NCBI RefSeq assembly: GCF_000226255.1
Contig: NZ_AGFG01000042.1
Span: forward strand, 36,023-100,022
DNA length: 64,000 nucleotides
Direction of reading: 5' to 3'
DNA from: Desulfovibrio sp. A2
GTDB lineage: Bacteria; Desulfobacterota; Desulfovibrionia; Desulfovibrionales; Desulfovibrionaceae
In this document: in pieces, positions 1 to 9,013 of the stretch
Layout of the letters: every line of letters starts with the position of its first letter
How positions within the stretch are numbered: position 1 is the first letter of the stretch
Notes under the pieces: model-generated
Databases searched by the model: none
What the model was told of the DNA's origin: nothing
The model's input: only the letters and a program-made list of their open reading frames with translations
Made by a program: the position numbers and the translations under genes

Positions 1-1
1 C

Positions 2-448
2 CTGGTGGACGAGACGGGCGCGACCATCCGCGACCACATCGTGGAGCCGCGCTGGCTGCGCGACGTGGTGCTGACCGTGCTGTCCACCTCGGTCAACGGC
101 TGCGCCACGCTGGTGCCGCGCGGCGCGTTCGAGGCCGTGGGGGTTTTCGACGAGGCGCTGAAGACCGTGCAGGACAACGACCTGTGGCTGCGCATGGCCC
201 TGGCTGGCGTTCCCTTTGCCTACCTGCCCGTGCCGCTGGTGGGTTCGCGCCTGCACGCGGGCCAGACCAGCGTGCGCATCCGCGACGTGCACGCCGGGGA
301 AAAGGAACTGTTCTACACCCGGGCCCTGCGGGCCATCGGCCCGCGCTTCGCGCCCCTGGCAAACGACATCCTCGACATTCTCGAAGCCAAGCAGCTGCCC
401 GAATCCGCGAGCCTGGCGCGCGCCCTGCGCGGGAAGGCCCATGCCTGA
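2..448 (+). CDS. Glycosyltransferase family 2, C-terminal part (cut by window edge)
   Basis: The reading frame is already open at the window edge, so only the last 148 residues are seen. They contain VQDNDLWLRMA, the (E/Q)D-x-D-LW-R type motif found near the acceptor and catalytic side of GT-A family 2 enzymes, preceded by FDEALKT as in many family 2 members. No membrane segment is visible. The stop overlaps the start of the next glycosyltransferase by 8 nt, which suggests translational coupling in a surface-glycan operon. The family call is good; donor and acceptor cannot be read from the fragment. Confidence 0.75.
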   Translation: MVDETGATIRDHIVEPRWLRDVVLTVLSTSVNGCATLVPRGAFEAVGVFDEALKTVQDNDLWLRMALAGVPFAYLPVPLVGSRLHAGQTSVRIRDVHAGEKELFYTRALRAIGPRFAPLANDILDILEAKQLPESASLARALRGKAHA

Positions 449-1664
449 CGCCCGGCCCATCCGGCTGCTGTTCCTGGCCTTCGGCTATTCCATCCACGCC
501 CACCGCCGCGTGCGGGTCTTCGTGTCCGACCCCGGATTCCGGGTCCACCTAGCCTCGGACCATCCCTACGAGATAGAAGGAGTGGAGGTGACGCGGCTGG
601 ACGGCCGGGAGGAACTGGTCCGCGCCCGGCGGCACCTTGCCCGGTACACCGGCGCGGTTGCGGAATTCCTTGCCCGGCGCGGCGTGGCCGAAGTTTCCGC
701 CCCGCTGTTCCAGGAAATGACCACCCAACTCATGGCCTACCGCCAGCTGCTGCGCGCCGTGCGCCGCTTCCGGCCCGACGCGGTGTTCCACCAGACCCTG
801 CTCTATCCTTCATACCTCGCCTGCCTGCTGCCGCCGGAGATTCCCCGGTTCATCACCTTCTGGAACGGCGACCTCATCTGGTGGGCGCAGCAGAACGAGA
901 TACTGAAGACCTTCAAACGCGAAATCGTCGAAACCGGCATCCGCCAGGCCGCCGCCGTCACCGTCAATTCCTCCGCCGCGCGCGAGGCGGCCCTTGCCTA
1001 CGGCATCGCCCCCGCGCGGCTGCACGTCATCCGCTACCCTGGCGTGGACCTGAAGCACTTCTCGCCCGAGGGCCGCGCCGAGGCGCGCCAAAGGCTGGGG
1101 CTGGGCACGGGGCCGGTGGTGCTGTGCCCGCGCGGGCTTGGCGGGTACCTGAATTCCGACGTGCTGATGGAGGCCGCCTGCGCCCTGTGCAAGGTGGTGC
1201 CGGACGTGACCTTCCTGTTCGTGTCGGGCGTTGGCCGCCACCTGTGGGACGACCTGATGCGCATGCCCGCCGCGATGGGCCTTGCCGACCGCTTCCGCCA
1301 CGACGGGCAGATCCCCTGGGAGCGCATGCCCGACTACCACCGGGCCGCCGACATCATGGTCTCCCCTTCCTCCAACGACTCGCAGCCCAACTGCATGCTC
1401 GAGTCCATGGCCTGCGGCACCCCCGTGGTCATGGGCGACATTCCCTCCATCCGCGAATGGGTGAGCCACGGCAGAAACGGCCTGCTCGTCCCCCCGCGCG
1501 ACCCTGCCGCGCTGGCCGCCGGAATGCTGACGCTGCTGCGCGACCCGGCCCGGCGCGAGGCGTTCGCCGCCATGAACCTGCGCATCGTCCGCGACCGCGT
1601 GGACTCGGAGCGCCAGTGCGCCGATGTCCGGAACATGGTGCGGGGCGTGTTGCGCGGGGCATGA
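441..1664 (+). CDS. Glycosyltransferase family 4 (GT-B fold)
   Basis: 407 residues starting at the ATG that overlaps the end of the preceding gene; the open frame runs further upstream but the protein-like sequence (RPIRLLFLAFGYSIHAHRR) begins here. The C-terminal half has the GT4 donor-site pattern, PNCMLESMACGTPVVMGD around residue 318, and the mid-region SSAAREAALAYGIAPARLHVIRYPGVD, which is typical of the N-terminal to C-terminal domain junction. It probably transfers a sugar from a nucleotide donor at the cytoplasmic face during O-antigen or exopolysaccharide assembly. No transmembrane helix is seen. Sugar specificity is unknown. Confidence 0.85.
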   Translation: MPDARPIRLLFLAFGYSIHAHRRVRVFVSDPGFRVHLASDHPYEIEGVEVTRLDGREELVRARRHLARYTGAVAEFLARRGVAEVSAPLFQEMTTQLMAYRQLLRAVRRFRPDAVFHQTLLYPSYLACLLPPEIPRFITFWNGDLIWWAQQNEILKTFKREIVETGIRQAAAVTVNSSAAREAALAYGIAPARLHVIRYPGVDLKHFSPEGRAEARQRLGLGTGPVVLCPRGLGGYLNSDVLMEAACALCKVVPDVTFLFVSGVGRHLWDDLMRMPAAMGLADRFRHDGQIPWERMPDYHRAADIMVSPSSNDSQPNCMLESMACGTPVVMGDIPSIREWVSHGRNGLLVPPRDPAALAAGMLTLLRDPARREAFAAMNLRIVRDRVDSERQCADVRNMVRGVLRGA

Positions 1665-1878
1665 GCCTCGTTTTCCCCTTCCTTTCCCCGTCCGTCCCTG
1701 CAATCCCTGCCGCATATGGCGGCATGCTTATTGCTTTCACCATGCCGTTCCCGCGACCCGTCGTGCCTCCCCCGTGCCCCGCGGCACGGACCACCGCGGC
1801 GATGTCGCGCCCCGTACGACGCTCCAGGAGGGAGCGTGCGGAACCAACGCACCGACACGCGATGCAGCAGGGGATGGC
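1665..1878 (+). other. Intergenic, short hairpin, no gene
   Basis: A 214-nt gap inside the glycan cluster. It holds one small perfect stem (TGCCGC-ATATG-GCGGCA at about 1709-1725) with no proper T-run, so it is at best a weak terminator. An AGGGG-type ribosome site lies just before the next start. No convincing promoter was found by eye. Confidence 0.35.
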
Positions 1879-2754
1879 ATGAAGATTCTTGTAATGGGTG
1901 GCGCGGGCATGCTCGGCCACCAGATCGTCAGGAGGCTGGCGGGCGACTTCACGGTGTTCTCCTCCGTGCGGGGCACGCGCGAGCGGTACGACAACGCGCG
2001 CATCACGCTGCCCGAGCCGACATTCTACGGAGTGGACGCACTGCGCGAGGATCACGTGAAGGACGTGCTGCGCGCCTGCGCGCCCGACGCGGTGATCAAC
2101 TGCGTCGGGCTGGTGAAGCAGCGCAAGGAAGCGGCCGACCCCATCCCCTCCATAGAGCTCAACGCCCTGCTGCCGCACCGGCTGTATGCCCTGTGCCGCG
2201 ATGCGGGTGCCCGGTTCCTGCATTTCAGCACCGACTGCGTCTTCTCCGGCCGCACGGGCATGTATGCCGACCACGCCCCCCACGACGCGGACGACGTGTA
2301 CGGCCGCACCAAGTCGCTGGGCGAAGTGGACGGGCCAGGCAGCCTCACCCTGCGCACCTCCATGATCGGGCCGGAACTGGAGAACAAGTTGAGCCTGGTG
2401 GAATGGTTCCTGGCCCAGAAGGGCTCGTTGCGGGGCTTCACCCGCATGGTGTTCTCCGGGCTGACGACCTTCGCCATGTGCCGCGTGGTCGCCGACCTGC
2501 TGACGCGCCACCCGGACGCGGAAGGCGTGTACAACCTGGCGGCGGACCCCATTTCGAAGCACGACCTGCTGTGCATGCTGCGCGATGCCCTGCGGTTGCC
2601 CATCGACATCGTGCCGGTGGACAAGCCGGAATGCGACCGCAGCCTCGATGCCTCGCGCTTTCGCCGCCACTTCGGCTGGACGCCCCCCTCGTGGCCCGAC
2701 ATGATCGACGAACTGGCGCGGGAACTGCGCGCTCGAGACGCGGCAGCGAACTGA
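1879..2754 (+). CDS. RmlD-like SDR reductase for a UDP-2-acetamido-2,6-dideoxy-L-hexose
   Basis: 291 residues. The N-terminus KILVMGGAGMLGHQIVRRL is the GxxGxxG Rossmann signature of extended/atypical SDRs. The mid-protein STDCVFSG and YGRTKSLGE supply the Ser and YxxxK catalytic residues of the RmlD family. It sits directly upstream of a CapE/WbjB-like dehydratase and a WecB-like 2-epimerase. That trio is known from UDP-L-FucNAc and UDP-L-QuiNAc pathways. The reductases WbjC/CapF carry an extra C-terminal cupin domain (about 370 residues); this protein lacks it and matches the shorter WbvR type. I infer 4-keto reduction to a UDP-L-RhaNAc or QuiNAc intermediate. The ATG at 1879 follows AGGGG; in-frame upstream sequence is not protein-like. 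Confidence 0.78.
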   Translation: MKILVMGGAGMLGHQIVRRLAGDFTVFSSVRGTRERYDNARITLPEPTFYGVDALREDHVKDVLRACAPDAVINCVGLVKQRKEAADPIPSIELNALLPHRLYALCRDAGARFLHFSTDCVFSGRTGMYADHAPHDADDVYGRTKSLGEVDGPGSLTLRTSMIGPELENKLSLVEWFLAQKGSLRGFTRMVFSGLTTFAMCRVVADLLTRHPDAEGVYNLAADPISKHDLLCMLRDALRLPIDIVPVDKPECDRSLDASRFRRHFGWTPPSWPDMIDELARELRARDAAAN

Positions 2755-2804
2755 CGCAGGCCCCCGGCGCGCAAACGCACGGAACCGGGGACAAAGGAGC
2801 AGCG

Positions 2805-3836
2805 ATGTATTTCAAGGACAAGACCATCCTCGTCACCGGCGGCACCGGCTCCATGGGCGGGCAACTGGTGCGCCGCATCCTGACCGGCGAACAGGGCATG
2901 CCCCGCAAGGTCATCGTCTTCTCGCGCGACGAGGCCAAGCAGCACGACATGCGCGTGGCCCTTTCCAAGCAGAAGAAGACCGTCACCGACGAGAAAATTT
3001 ACAGCAACTTCATGCAGCGGCTGGAATTCCGCATCGGCGACGTGCGCCGCTACGCCGACGTGTGCAGCGCGGTGCGCGACGCGGACGTGGTCATCAACGC
3101 CGCCGCGCTGAAGCAGGTGCCCACCTGCGAATATTTCCCCGACCAGGCCGTGCAGACCAACTGTTGCGGCGTCTCCAACATCGTCCGGGCCATCAACGAA
3201 AACCGCTTTCCGGTGGAGACGGTCATCGCCATCAGCACGGACAAGGCCTGCAAGCCCATCAATGTCATGGGCATGACCAAGGCCATCCAGGAACGCATCG
3301 CCATCTCGGCCAACATCCTGAACCCCGGCACGCGGTTCATCGCCGTGCGCTACGGCAACGTCATGGCCTCGCGCGGGTCGGTGATCCCGCTGTTCGTGGA
3401 GCAGATTTCGCGCGGCGGCCCGGTGACGGTGACCCTGCCGGAGATGACCCGTTTTCTCATGAGCATCGACGAGGCGGTAGACACCGTGTTCGCCGCCGCC
3501 GAAGGCGCGCTGCCCGGCGAAATCTACATCCCCATCGCGCCATCGAGCACGGTCATGGATCTTGCCCGCGCCATGATCGGCGACAGGCCCATCGACATCA
3601 ACGTGGTGGGCATCCGCCCCGGAGAGAAGATCCACGAGGTGTTGGTTTCCGCCGAAGAGGCGTACAATACCGTCCGGCGGGGCGACTACTACGTGATCCG
3701 CCCCATGCTGCCGGAACTGCGCCGCGACGAGGCCCCGGCGGAGCCCCCCTTCAGCGGGGAATTCAGCTCGCACCAGGCCATCGTGCCCCTTCCCGAGGTC
3801 GCGGCCCTGCTGCGCAAACACCGGCTGATCCGCTAA
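2805..3836 (+). CDS. UDP-GlcNAc 4,6-dehydratase / 5-epimerase (CapE/WbjB/FnlA-like)
   Basis: 343 residues, preceded by AAAGGAGC. The N-terminal KTILVTGGTGSMGGQLVRRI is the NAD(P)-binding glycine motif, and AISTDKACKPINVMGMTK contains the TDK...MGxxK variant catalytic region typical of the PseB/FlaA1/CapE group, where Met replaces the usual SDR Tyr. The enzyme is expected to convert cytosolic UDP-GlcNAc to a 4-keto-6-deoxy sugar with epimerisation. The reductase before it and the 2-epimerase after it support a UDP-L-FucNAc/QuiNAc-type route rather than the PseB (pseudaminic acid) route. The full family length is present. Confidence 0.85.
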   Translation: MYFKDKTILVTGGTGSMGGQLVRRILTGEQGMPRKVIVFSRDEAKQHDMRVALSKQKKTVTDEKIYSNFMQRLEFRIGDVRRYADVCSAVRDADVVINAAALKQVPTCEYFPDQAVQTNCCGVSNIVRAINENRFPVETVIAISTDKACKPINVMGMTKAIQERIAISANILNPGTRFIAVRYGNVMASRGSVIPLFVEQISRGGPVTVTLPEMTRFLMSIDEAVDTVFAAAEGALPGEIYIPIAPSSTVMDLARAMIGDRPIDINVVGIRPGEKIHEVLVSAEEAYNTVRRGDYYVIRPMLPELRRDEAPAEPPFSGEFSSHQAIVPLPEVAALLRKHRLIR

Positions 3837-3854
3837 CACGTCAGGAAACCGCCC

Positions 3855-4991
3855 ATGCCCCGCAAGATACTCACCCTGGTCGGCACCCGCCCCGAATGCA
3901 TCAAGCTGTCCGCCGTCATCGGCGAACTGGCCCGCCACACGGACCACGTGCTGGTGCACACCGGGCAGAACTATGACTACGAACTGAACGGCGTGTTCTT
4001 CGAACAACTGGCCCTGCCGAAGCCCGACCATTTCCTGGACGTGGCGGCCGACACTGCTTCCGCCACCGTGGCCCGGGTTATCGAGCGCACCGACGCCGTG
4101 CTGCGCGAAGTGCGCCCCGAAGGGGTGCTCATTCTTGGCGACACCAACAGCTGCATGGGCGTGTACGCGGCCAAGCGGCTGAAGATTCCCATCTTTCACA
4201 TGGAGGCGGGCAACCGCTGCTTCGACCAGTGCGTGCCCGAGGAAATCAACCGCAAGATCATCGACCACATCAGCGACATCAACATGCCCTACACGGAGCA
4301 TGCCCGCCGCTACCTGCTGGCCGAGGGGTTGCCCCCGGAACGCACCATCAAGACCGGCTCTCCCATGCGCGAGGTGCTGGAACGCCACGCCACCGCCATA
4401 GACGCATCCGACGCCATGCAACGCATGCAGCTGACGCCGGGGCGCTATTTCGTGCTCAGCTGCCACCGCGAGGAAAACGTGGACGAGCCGGAACGGCTGG
4501 AACGGCTGCGCCGCTGCCTGGTGGCGCTGGACGCGGCCTTCGGCATGCCGGTGATCTTCTCGGTGCACCCGCGCACCATGACGCGCCTTGCCGCGCTGGG
4601 CGGGCCCGGCCTGCCCGCAGGGGTCATCCAGAGCAAGCCCTTCGGCTTCTTCGACTACGTCTCGCTGCAGAAGAACGCCTTCTGCGTGCTGTCCGACAGC
4701 GGCACCCTGACCGAGGAATCGGCCATCCTCGACTTTCCGGCGGTCATGCTGCGCCAGACCCACGAGCGGCCCGAAGGCATGGACATGGGCAGCGTGCTCA
4801 TGGCCGACCTTTCCCCGGATTCGCTGGTGGACGCGGTGCGCGTGGCCACCGGCCAGCGCGACCCGGCCCTGGCCCGGCAGTTCACCCTGCCGGAGGACTA
4901 TGCGCCCGCCGACGTTTCGCGCAAGGTCACACGGATCATTCTCAGTTACGTGGATTACGTGAACCGCGTCGTCTGGCGGCGCGGCATCTAG
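3855..4991 (+). CDS. UDP-N-acetylglucosamine 2-epimerase family (WecB/WbjD-like)
   Basis: 378 residues. LTLVGTRPECIKLSAVI is the WecB-family N-terminal signature (GTRPE.IK). HTGQNYDYELNGVFFEQL, HMEAGNRCFD, VPEEINR and the C-terminal LSDSGTLTEESAIL all match the family's UDP-binding and catalytic blocks. In the neighbouring trio it would act last, inverting C2 to give UDP-L-FucNAc or UDP-L-QuiNAc. It starts 18 nt after the dehydratase stop. A housekeeping UDP-ManNAc role is possible, but the context favours the L-sugar. Confidence 0.87.
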   Translation: MPRKILTLVGTRPECIKLSAVIGELARHTDHVLVHTGQNYDYELNGVFFEQLALPKPDHFLDVAADTASATVARVIERTDAVLREVRPEGVLILGDTNSCMGVYAAKRLKIPIFHMEAGNRCFDQCVPEEINRKIIDHISDINMPYTEHARRYLLAEGLPPERTIKTGSPMREVLERHATAIDASDAMQRMQLTPGRYFVLSCHREENVDEPERLERLRRCLVALDAAFGMPVIFSVHPRTMTRLAALGGPGLPAGVIQSKPFGFFDYVSLQKNAFCVLSDSGTLTEESAILDFPAVMLRQTHERPEGMDMGSVLMADLSPDSLVDAVRVATGQRDPALARQFTLPEDYAPADVSRKVTRIILSYVDYVNRVVWRRGI

Positions 4992-5038
4992 CAGACACGC
5001 GCGCGGCGGAGCCGCGCGGCGGGGGCGAGGAGCGCATC

Positions 5039-5965
5039 ATGAGCGACACCACCTTGATCACGCCGGATTTTCCGGAACGGGTGACGCTGGAACTGACGAA
5101 CCGCTGCAACCTCAATTGCGGCTTCTGCCCGCGCAGGTTCATGGAACCCCGCCAGGGCGACATGGACACCGCGCTGGCGCTGCGAATCATCGACGAACTG
5201 GCCGAGCACGCGCCGGTGCAGGTGGTGCCGTTCTTCCGGGGCGAGTCGCTGCTGCACCCGCGCTGGGCGGACATCCTGGCCCACGTCCGGCATCGCGGCG
5301 CAGGCCCCATCCAGTTCGCCACCAACGCCACGCGGCTGACGCCCGAGGCCATCGCGGCGCTGCTGGACATCGGGGTGGACGTCATCTCCTTCTCGCTCAA
5401 CCCCCCGCCCAGCGACCCCGAGGCGGCGCGGCGGCACGGCGTGGACTACGACGCCTGTCGCGCCAACGTGCTGGCATTCCTTGAAGCGCGCGAAAAGCGC
5501 GGATCGGCCACGGTGGTCCAGGTCTCCACCGTGGAAACGGCGCAGCGCAAGCCCGAGGTGGCTGATTTCGTGGCGTTCTGGAGCGGCCGGGCCGACCGGG
5601 TGCGGGTGTACCCCGAACATTCCGGCGACGGACACCCCGGCAGCATCGCCGAGCCCCTGCCCGATTTCGAGCGTCGCCTGCCCTGCCGCAAGCTGACCAC
5701 CGACATGGTGGTCTGCTGGAACGGCGAGATCGCCGTGTGCAATCACGACTGGACGCGCATGGTCAACGGCCGCCGCATTGGTTCGGCCGCAGAGGCATCC
5801 CTGGCCTCCATCTGGCGCTCGCCCGCCTACGAGGATCTGCGCCGCAGGCACGAATCGGGCGACCTGTCCGGCACCGACGTGTGCGAAGGCTGCGACCACT
5901 GGAAGATGTACTACATGGAAAACGGCTACCTCGGGCAACTGCACACGCGGGAGCAACGGGCATGA
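5039..5965 (+). CDS. Radical SAM / SPASM enzyme in glycan cluster
   Basis: 308 residues, preceded by GAGGAG. CNLNCGFC at about residue 23 is the CxxxCxxC site that binds the radical [4Fe-4S] cluster and SAM. The C-terminus carries a SPASM-like set of cysteines: CRKLTTDMVVCWNGEIAVCNHD and DVCEGCDHWK. Such enzymes modify small molecules, sugars or peptides; here the neighbours are sugar-nucleotide enzymes and a DegT aminotransferase, so a sugar or amino-sugar substrate is inferred. The ATG of the next gene overlaps its stop (ATGA), indicating coupling. Specific chemistry cannot be assigned. Confidence 0.8.
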   Translation: MSDTTLITPDFPERVTLELTNRCNLNCGFCPRRFMEPRQGDMDTALALRIIDELAEHAPVQVVPFFRGESLLHPRWADILAHVRHRGAGPIQFATNATRLTPEAIAALLDIGVDVISFSLNPPPSDPEAARRHGVDYDACRANVLAFLEAREKRGSATVVQVSTVETAQRKPEVADFVAFWSGRADRVRVYPEHSGDGHPGSIAEPLPDFERRLPCRKLTTDMVVCWNGEIAVCNHDWTRMVNGRRIGSAAEASLASIWRSPAYEDLRRRHESGDLSGTDVCEGCDHWKMYYMENGYLGQLHTREQRA

Positions 5966-7101
5966 CCCCCCGCACGGATACCCCCGCCACCCGGCGCATT
6001 CCGCTGATCCGGCCGACCATCGACGACGCCGTGAAGCAACGGGTGCTGGCGGTGCTCGATTCCGGCTTTCTCACCGAGGGCGCGGTCACCCGCGACTTCG
6101 AGCGGGCCGTGGGCCGCTTCGTGGGGGCGCAGCACGCCATCGCCGTGCCCTCGTGCACCGTGGGGCTGGAAATCGCCCTGCGCGCCTTCGGCATCGGCCC
6201 CGGCGACGAGGTCATCGTGCCGGACTACACCTATCCGGCCACGGCCAGCGTGGTGTCCATCGTGGGCGCGCTGCCGGTGGTGGTGGACGTGGACCCGGAG
6301 ACCATGCTCATCGACTGCGACGCGCTGGAGGCTGCCATCACCCCGCGCACCCGTGCCGCGCTGCCCGTCTCGCTGTTCGGCAACCCGTTGGACTACGGCA
6401 GGCTGGACGACATCCGGGCCCGCCACGGCGTGCGCATGATCGAGGACGCGGCCTGTTCGCTGGGTGCGGCCCAGGGGGGCAGACGCACGGGCTCCGCCTG
6501 CGACGCCGCGGTGTTCAGCTTTCACCCGCGCAAGTTCATCACCACGGGCGAGGGGGGCATGGTCACCACCAGCAACCCCGAAATGGCGGCATGGATGGAC
6601 GCGTACAAACACTTCGGCCTGACCGCCGCCACCCCGCGCGAGGGGGCCACCTTCGCCTCCATGGGCACCAACGCCAAGCTGTCCGACATCCTGTCCGCCG
6701 TGGGTCTGGCCCAGATGGACCGGGTGGACGAGCTGCTGGCCCGCAGACGGGCGCTGGCCGCCCGCTACGTGGAACTGCTGGACGGCATGCCCGGCGTGGC
6801 CCTGCCGCGCACCACCCCCGGCGGCACCCATTCGTACCAGACCTTCTGCGTGTTCATCGAGCGGCGCGACCAGGTCATGGCGACCATGCGCGCGCAGGGG
6901 GTGGAGGCGCAGATCGGCACCTACGCCCTGCACCGCCAACCCGCATTCGGCAATCCGGCCACCTGCCGCCTGTCCGGCCCCATGCCCGGCAGCAGCCGCG
7001 CAGCCGACCGCTGCCTGGCCCTGCCCCTGTTCCACGACATGACCGACGACGACCAACGGCATGTGGCGCGCACACTTGCCGCCGCCATGCGGACAGCGTA
7101 G
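5962..7101 (+). CDS. DegT/DnrJ/EryC1/StrS PLP-dependent aminotransferase
   Basis: 379 residues. GFLTEG, AVPSCTVGLEIALRAFGIGPGDEVIVP and MIEDAACSLGAA follow the DegT family order. SFHPRKFITTGEGGM contains the PLP Schiff-base lysine (about residue 191). Family members transaminate keto-sugars in LPS or secondary metabolism; some variants are dehydratases in which the Lys is replaced, which is not the case here. It overlaps the upstream radical SAM gene and is followed by an asparagine-synthetase-like gene. The substrate is probably a nucleotide-linked ketosugar, identity unknown. Confidence 0.87.
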   Translation: MTPRTDTPATRRIPLIRPTIDDAVKQRVLAVLDSGFLTEGAVTRDFERAVGRFVGAQHAIAVPSCTVGLEIALRAFGIGPGDEVIVPDYTYPATASVVSIVGALPVVVDVDPETMLIDCDALEAAITPRTRAALPVSLFGNPLDYGRLDDIRARHGVRMIEDAACSLGAAQGGRRTGSACDAAVFSFHPRKFITTGEGGMVTTSNPEMAAWMDAYKHFGLTAATPREGATFASMGTNAKLSDILSAVGLAQMDRVDELLARRRALAARYVELLDGMPGVALPRTTPGGTHSYQTFCVFIERRDQVMATMRAQGVEAQIGTYALHRQPAFGNPATCRLSGPMPGSSRAADRCLALPLFHDMTDDDQRHVARTLAAAMRTA

Positions 7102-7129
7102 CAGTAGCGGAGACTTCGAGGAGCACAGG

Positions 7130-9013
7130 ATGTGCGGAATCGTTGGAATACTGAATCATGACGGCACGCCCGTCGGCAGGAATGAGCTGCGGCGCATGAC
7201 CGACGCCATCGCCCACCGCGGGCCCGACGGCGAAGGCTGGCACTTCGACGGCGGCCTGGGACTGGGCCACCGGCGGCTGGCCATCATCGACGTGTCGGAC
7301 GCGGGCGCGCAGCCCATGCATTCCGCCGACGGCCGCCACACCGTGGTATTCAACGGCGAAATCTACAACTTCCGCGAACTCCGCCGCGAACTGGAAGCGC
7401 TCGGCCACGCGTTCCGCTCGAACAGCGACACCGAGGTGCTGCTGCACGCCTACGCCGCGTGGGGCGAAAAATTCGTCACGCGGCTGAACGGCATGTTCGC
7501 CTTCGCCATCTGGGACGCCCGGGAACGCACCCTGTTCCTCGCGCGCGACAGGTACGGCATAAAGCCCCTGTACTACGCCCTGCGCGGCCGCAGGCTGTAT
7601 TTCGCCTCGGAGCAGAAGGCCATTCTCGCCTGCCCGGAAGTCACCCGGCGCATAGACTGCGAGGCCCTGCTCGAATACTTCACCTTCCAGAACATCTTCA
7701 CCGACCGCACGCTCATCCAGGGGCTTCGCCTGTTCCCGCCGGGCCACACCGCGCTGGTGCGCGCCGGTCGCCCCACCGACAGCCTGCCGCTGCGCGAATA
7801 CTGGGACTTCAACTTCGCCGAGCCCGACGAGCCGGGCACGGAAGAAGAGCACTTGGAGGAACTGCGCCGCCTGTTCCGCCAGGCCGTGCAGCGCCAGTTG
7901 GTCAGCGACGTGGAACTCGGCAGCTACCTTTCAGGCGGCATCGATTCCGGCGCCATCACTTCGGTGGCCGCCGCATCCCTGCCCTACATCAAGACCTTCA
8001 CCTGCGGGTTCGACCTGCACTCCGCCTCGGGCCTGGAACTCGCCTTCGACGAGCGCCCCAAGGCGGAGCTGATGTCCTACAAGTTCAAGACCGAACACTA
8101 CGAAATGGTGCTGAAGGCCGGCGACATGGAGCGCGTGCTGCCCCGCCTGGCCTGGCACCTGGAAGAGCCGCGCGTGGGGCAGAGCTACCCCAACTTCTAC
8201 GCGCACCAGCTCTCGTCGCGCTTCGTCAAGGTGGTGCTGAGCGGCACCGGCGGCGACGAGCTGTTCGGCGGTTACCCGTGGCGGTACTACCGGGCGCTCG
8301 TCAACGACAACTTCGAGGACTACATCGACAAGTACTACCTCTTCTGGCAGCGCCTGGTACCCAACTCTGTGCTCAAGCAACTGTTCGCCCCCATCTGGGG
8401 TGAAGTTTCCGGCGTGTGGACGCGCGACATCTTCCGCGACGTGTTCCGCCGCAGACGCACCGAAATGTGCGGGCCGGAAGACTACGTCAACCACTCCCTG
8501 TACTTCGAGACCAAGACCTTCCTGCACAGCCTGCTCATCGTGGAGGACAAGCTGTCCATGGCCCACGGGCTGGAATGCCGGGTGCCGTTCCTGGACAACG
8601 ACCTCGTGGACTTCTCCATGCGCACCCCCGTGCGCATGAAGCTGAGGAACCTCGAAAACGTGGTGCGAGTGAACGAAAACGACCCCAACAAGGCGCAACG
8701 TTTCTACCAGGACCACAAGGACGGCAAGCTGCTGCTGCGCAAGGTGCTGGAATCGCACGTGCCACTGGAGATAGCCGAGAGCCGTAAGCAGGGGTTCTCC
8801 GCGCCGGACGCCTCGTGGTTCAAGGGCGAATCCATCCGCTTCGTGCGCCAGCGCCTGTTCAACTCCAAGGCGCGCATCTTCTCGCTGCTGGACCGCGACG
8901 CCACCTTGCGCACCGTGCTGGAACATCTTGAAGGCATCAACAATCACCGGCTGTTCATCTGGAGTCTGCTCAATGTCGACGAATGGCTCAACCAGTACGA
9001 CCCGCACCTGTGA
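7130..9013 (+). CDS. asnB: Asparagine synthetase B-like glutamine amidotransferase
   Basis: 627 residues, starting MCGIVGILNHDG: after Met removal, Cys2 is the class II glutaminase nucleophile. The glutaminase domain fills about residues 1-200. The synthetase domain follows, with the PP-loop SGGIDSG at about residue 267 and SGTGGDELFGGYPW for AMP/substrate binding. Full length suggests an active ATP- and glutamine-dependent amidase. Such genes are common in O-antigen clusters, where they amidate uronic acid or amino-acid decorations. It lies 28 nt after an aminotransferase, so cluster-specific amidation is inferred rather than housekeeping asparagine supply. AsnB in the strict sense remains possible. 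Confidence 0.85.
   Translation: MCGIVGILNHDGTPVGRNELRRMTDAIAHRGPDGEGWHFDGGLGLGHRRLAIIDVSDAGAQPMHSADGRHTVVFNGEIYNFRELRRELEALGHAFRSNSDTEVLLHAYAAWGEKFVTRLNGMFAFAIWDARERTLFLARDRYGIKPLYYALRGRRLYFASEQKAILACPEVTRRIDCEALLEYFTFQNIFTDRTLIQGLRLFPPGHTALVRAGRPTDSLPLREYWDFNFAEPDEPGTEEEHLEELRRLFRQAVQRQLVSDVELGSYLSGGIDSGAITSVAAASLPYIKTFTCGFDLHSASGLELAFDERPKAELMSYKFKTEHYEMVLKAGDMERVLPRLAWHLEEPRVGQSYPNFYAHQLSSRFVKVVLSGTGGDELFGGYPWRYYRALVNDNFEDYIDKYYLFWQRLVPNSVLKQLFAPIWGEVSGVWTRDIFRDVFRRRRTEMCGPEDYVNHSLYFETKTFLHSLLIVEDKLSMAHGLECRVPFLDNDLVDFSMRTPVRMKLRNLENVVRVNENDPNKAQRFYQDHKDGKLLLRKVLESHVPLEIAESRKQGFSAPDASWFKGESIRFVRQRLFNSKARIFSLLDRDATLRTVLEHLEGINNHRLFIWSLLNVDEWLNQYDPHL

Noticed and set aside
2052-4763. 900-codon open frame on the minus strand across three sugar-nucleotide genes
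   Set aside because: It lies opposite genes with clear family motifs and shows only biased composition.
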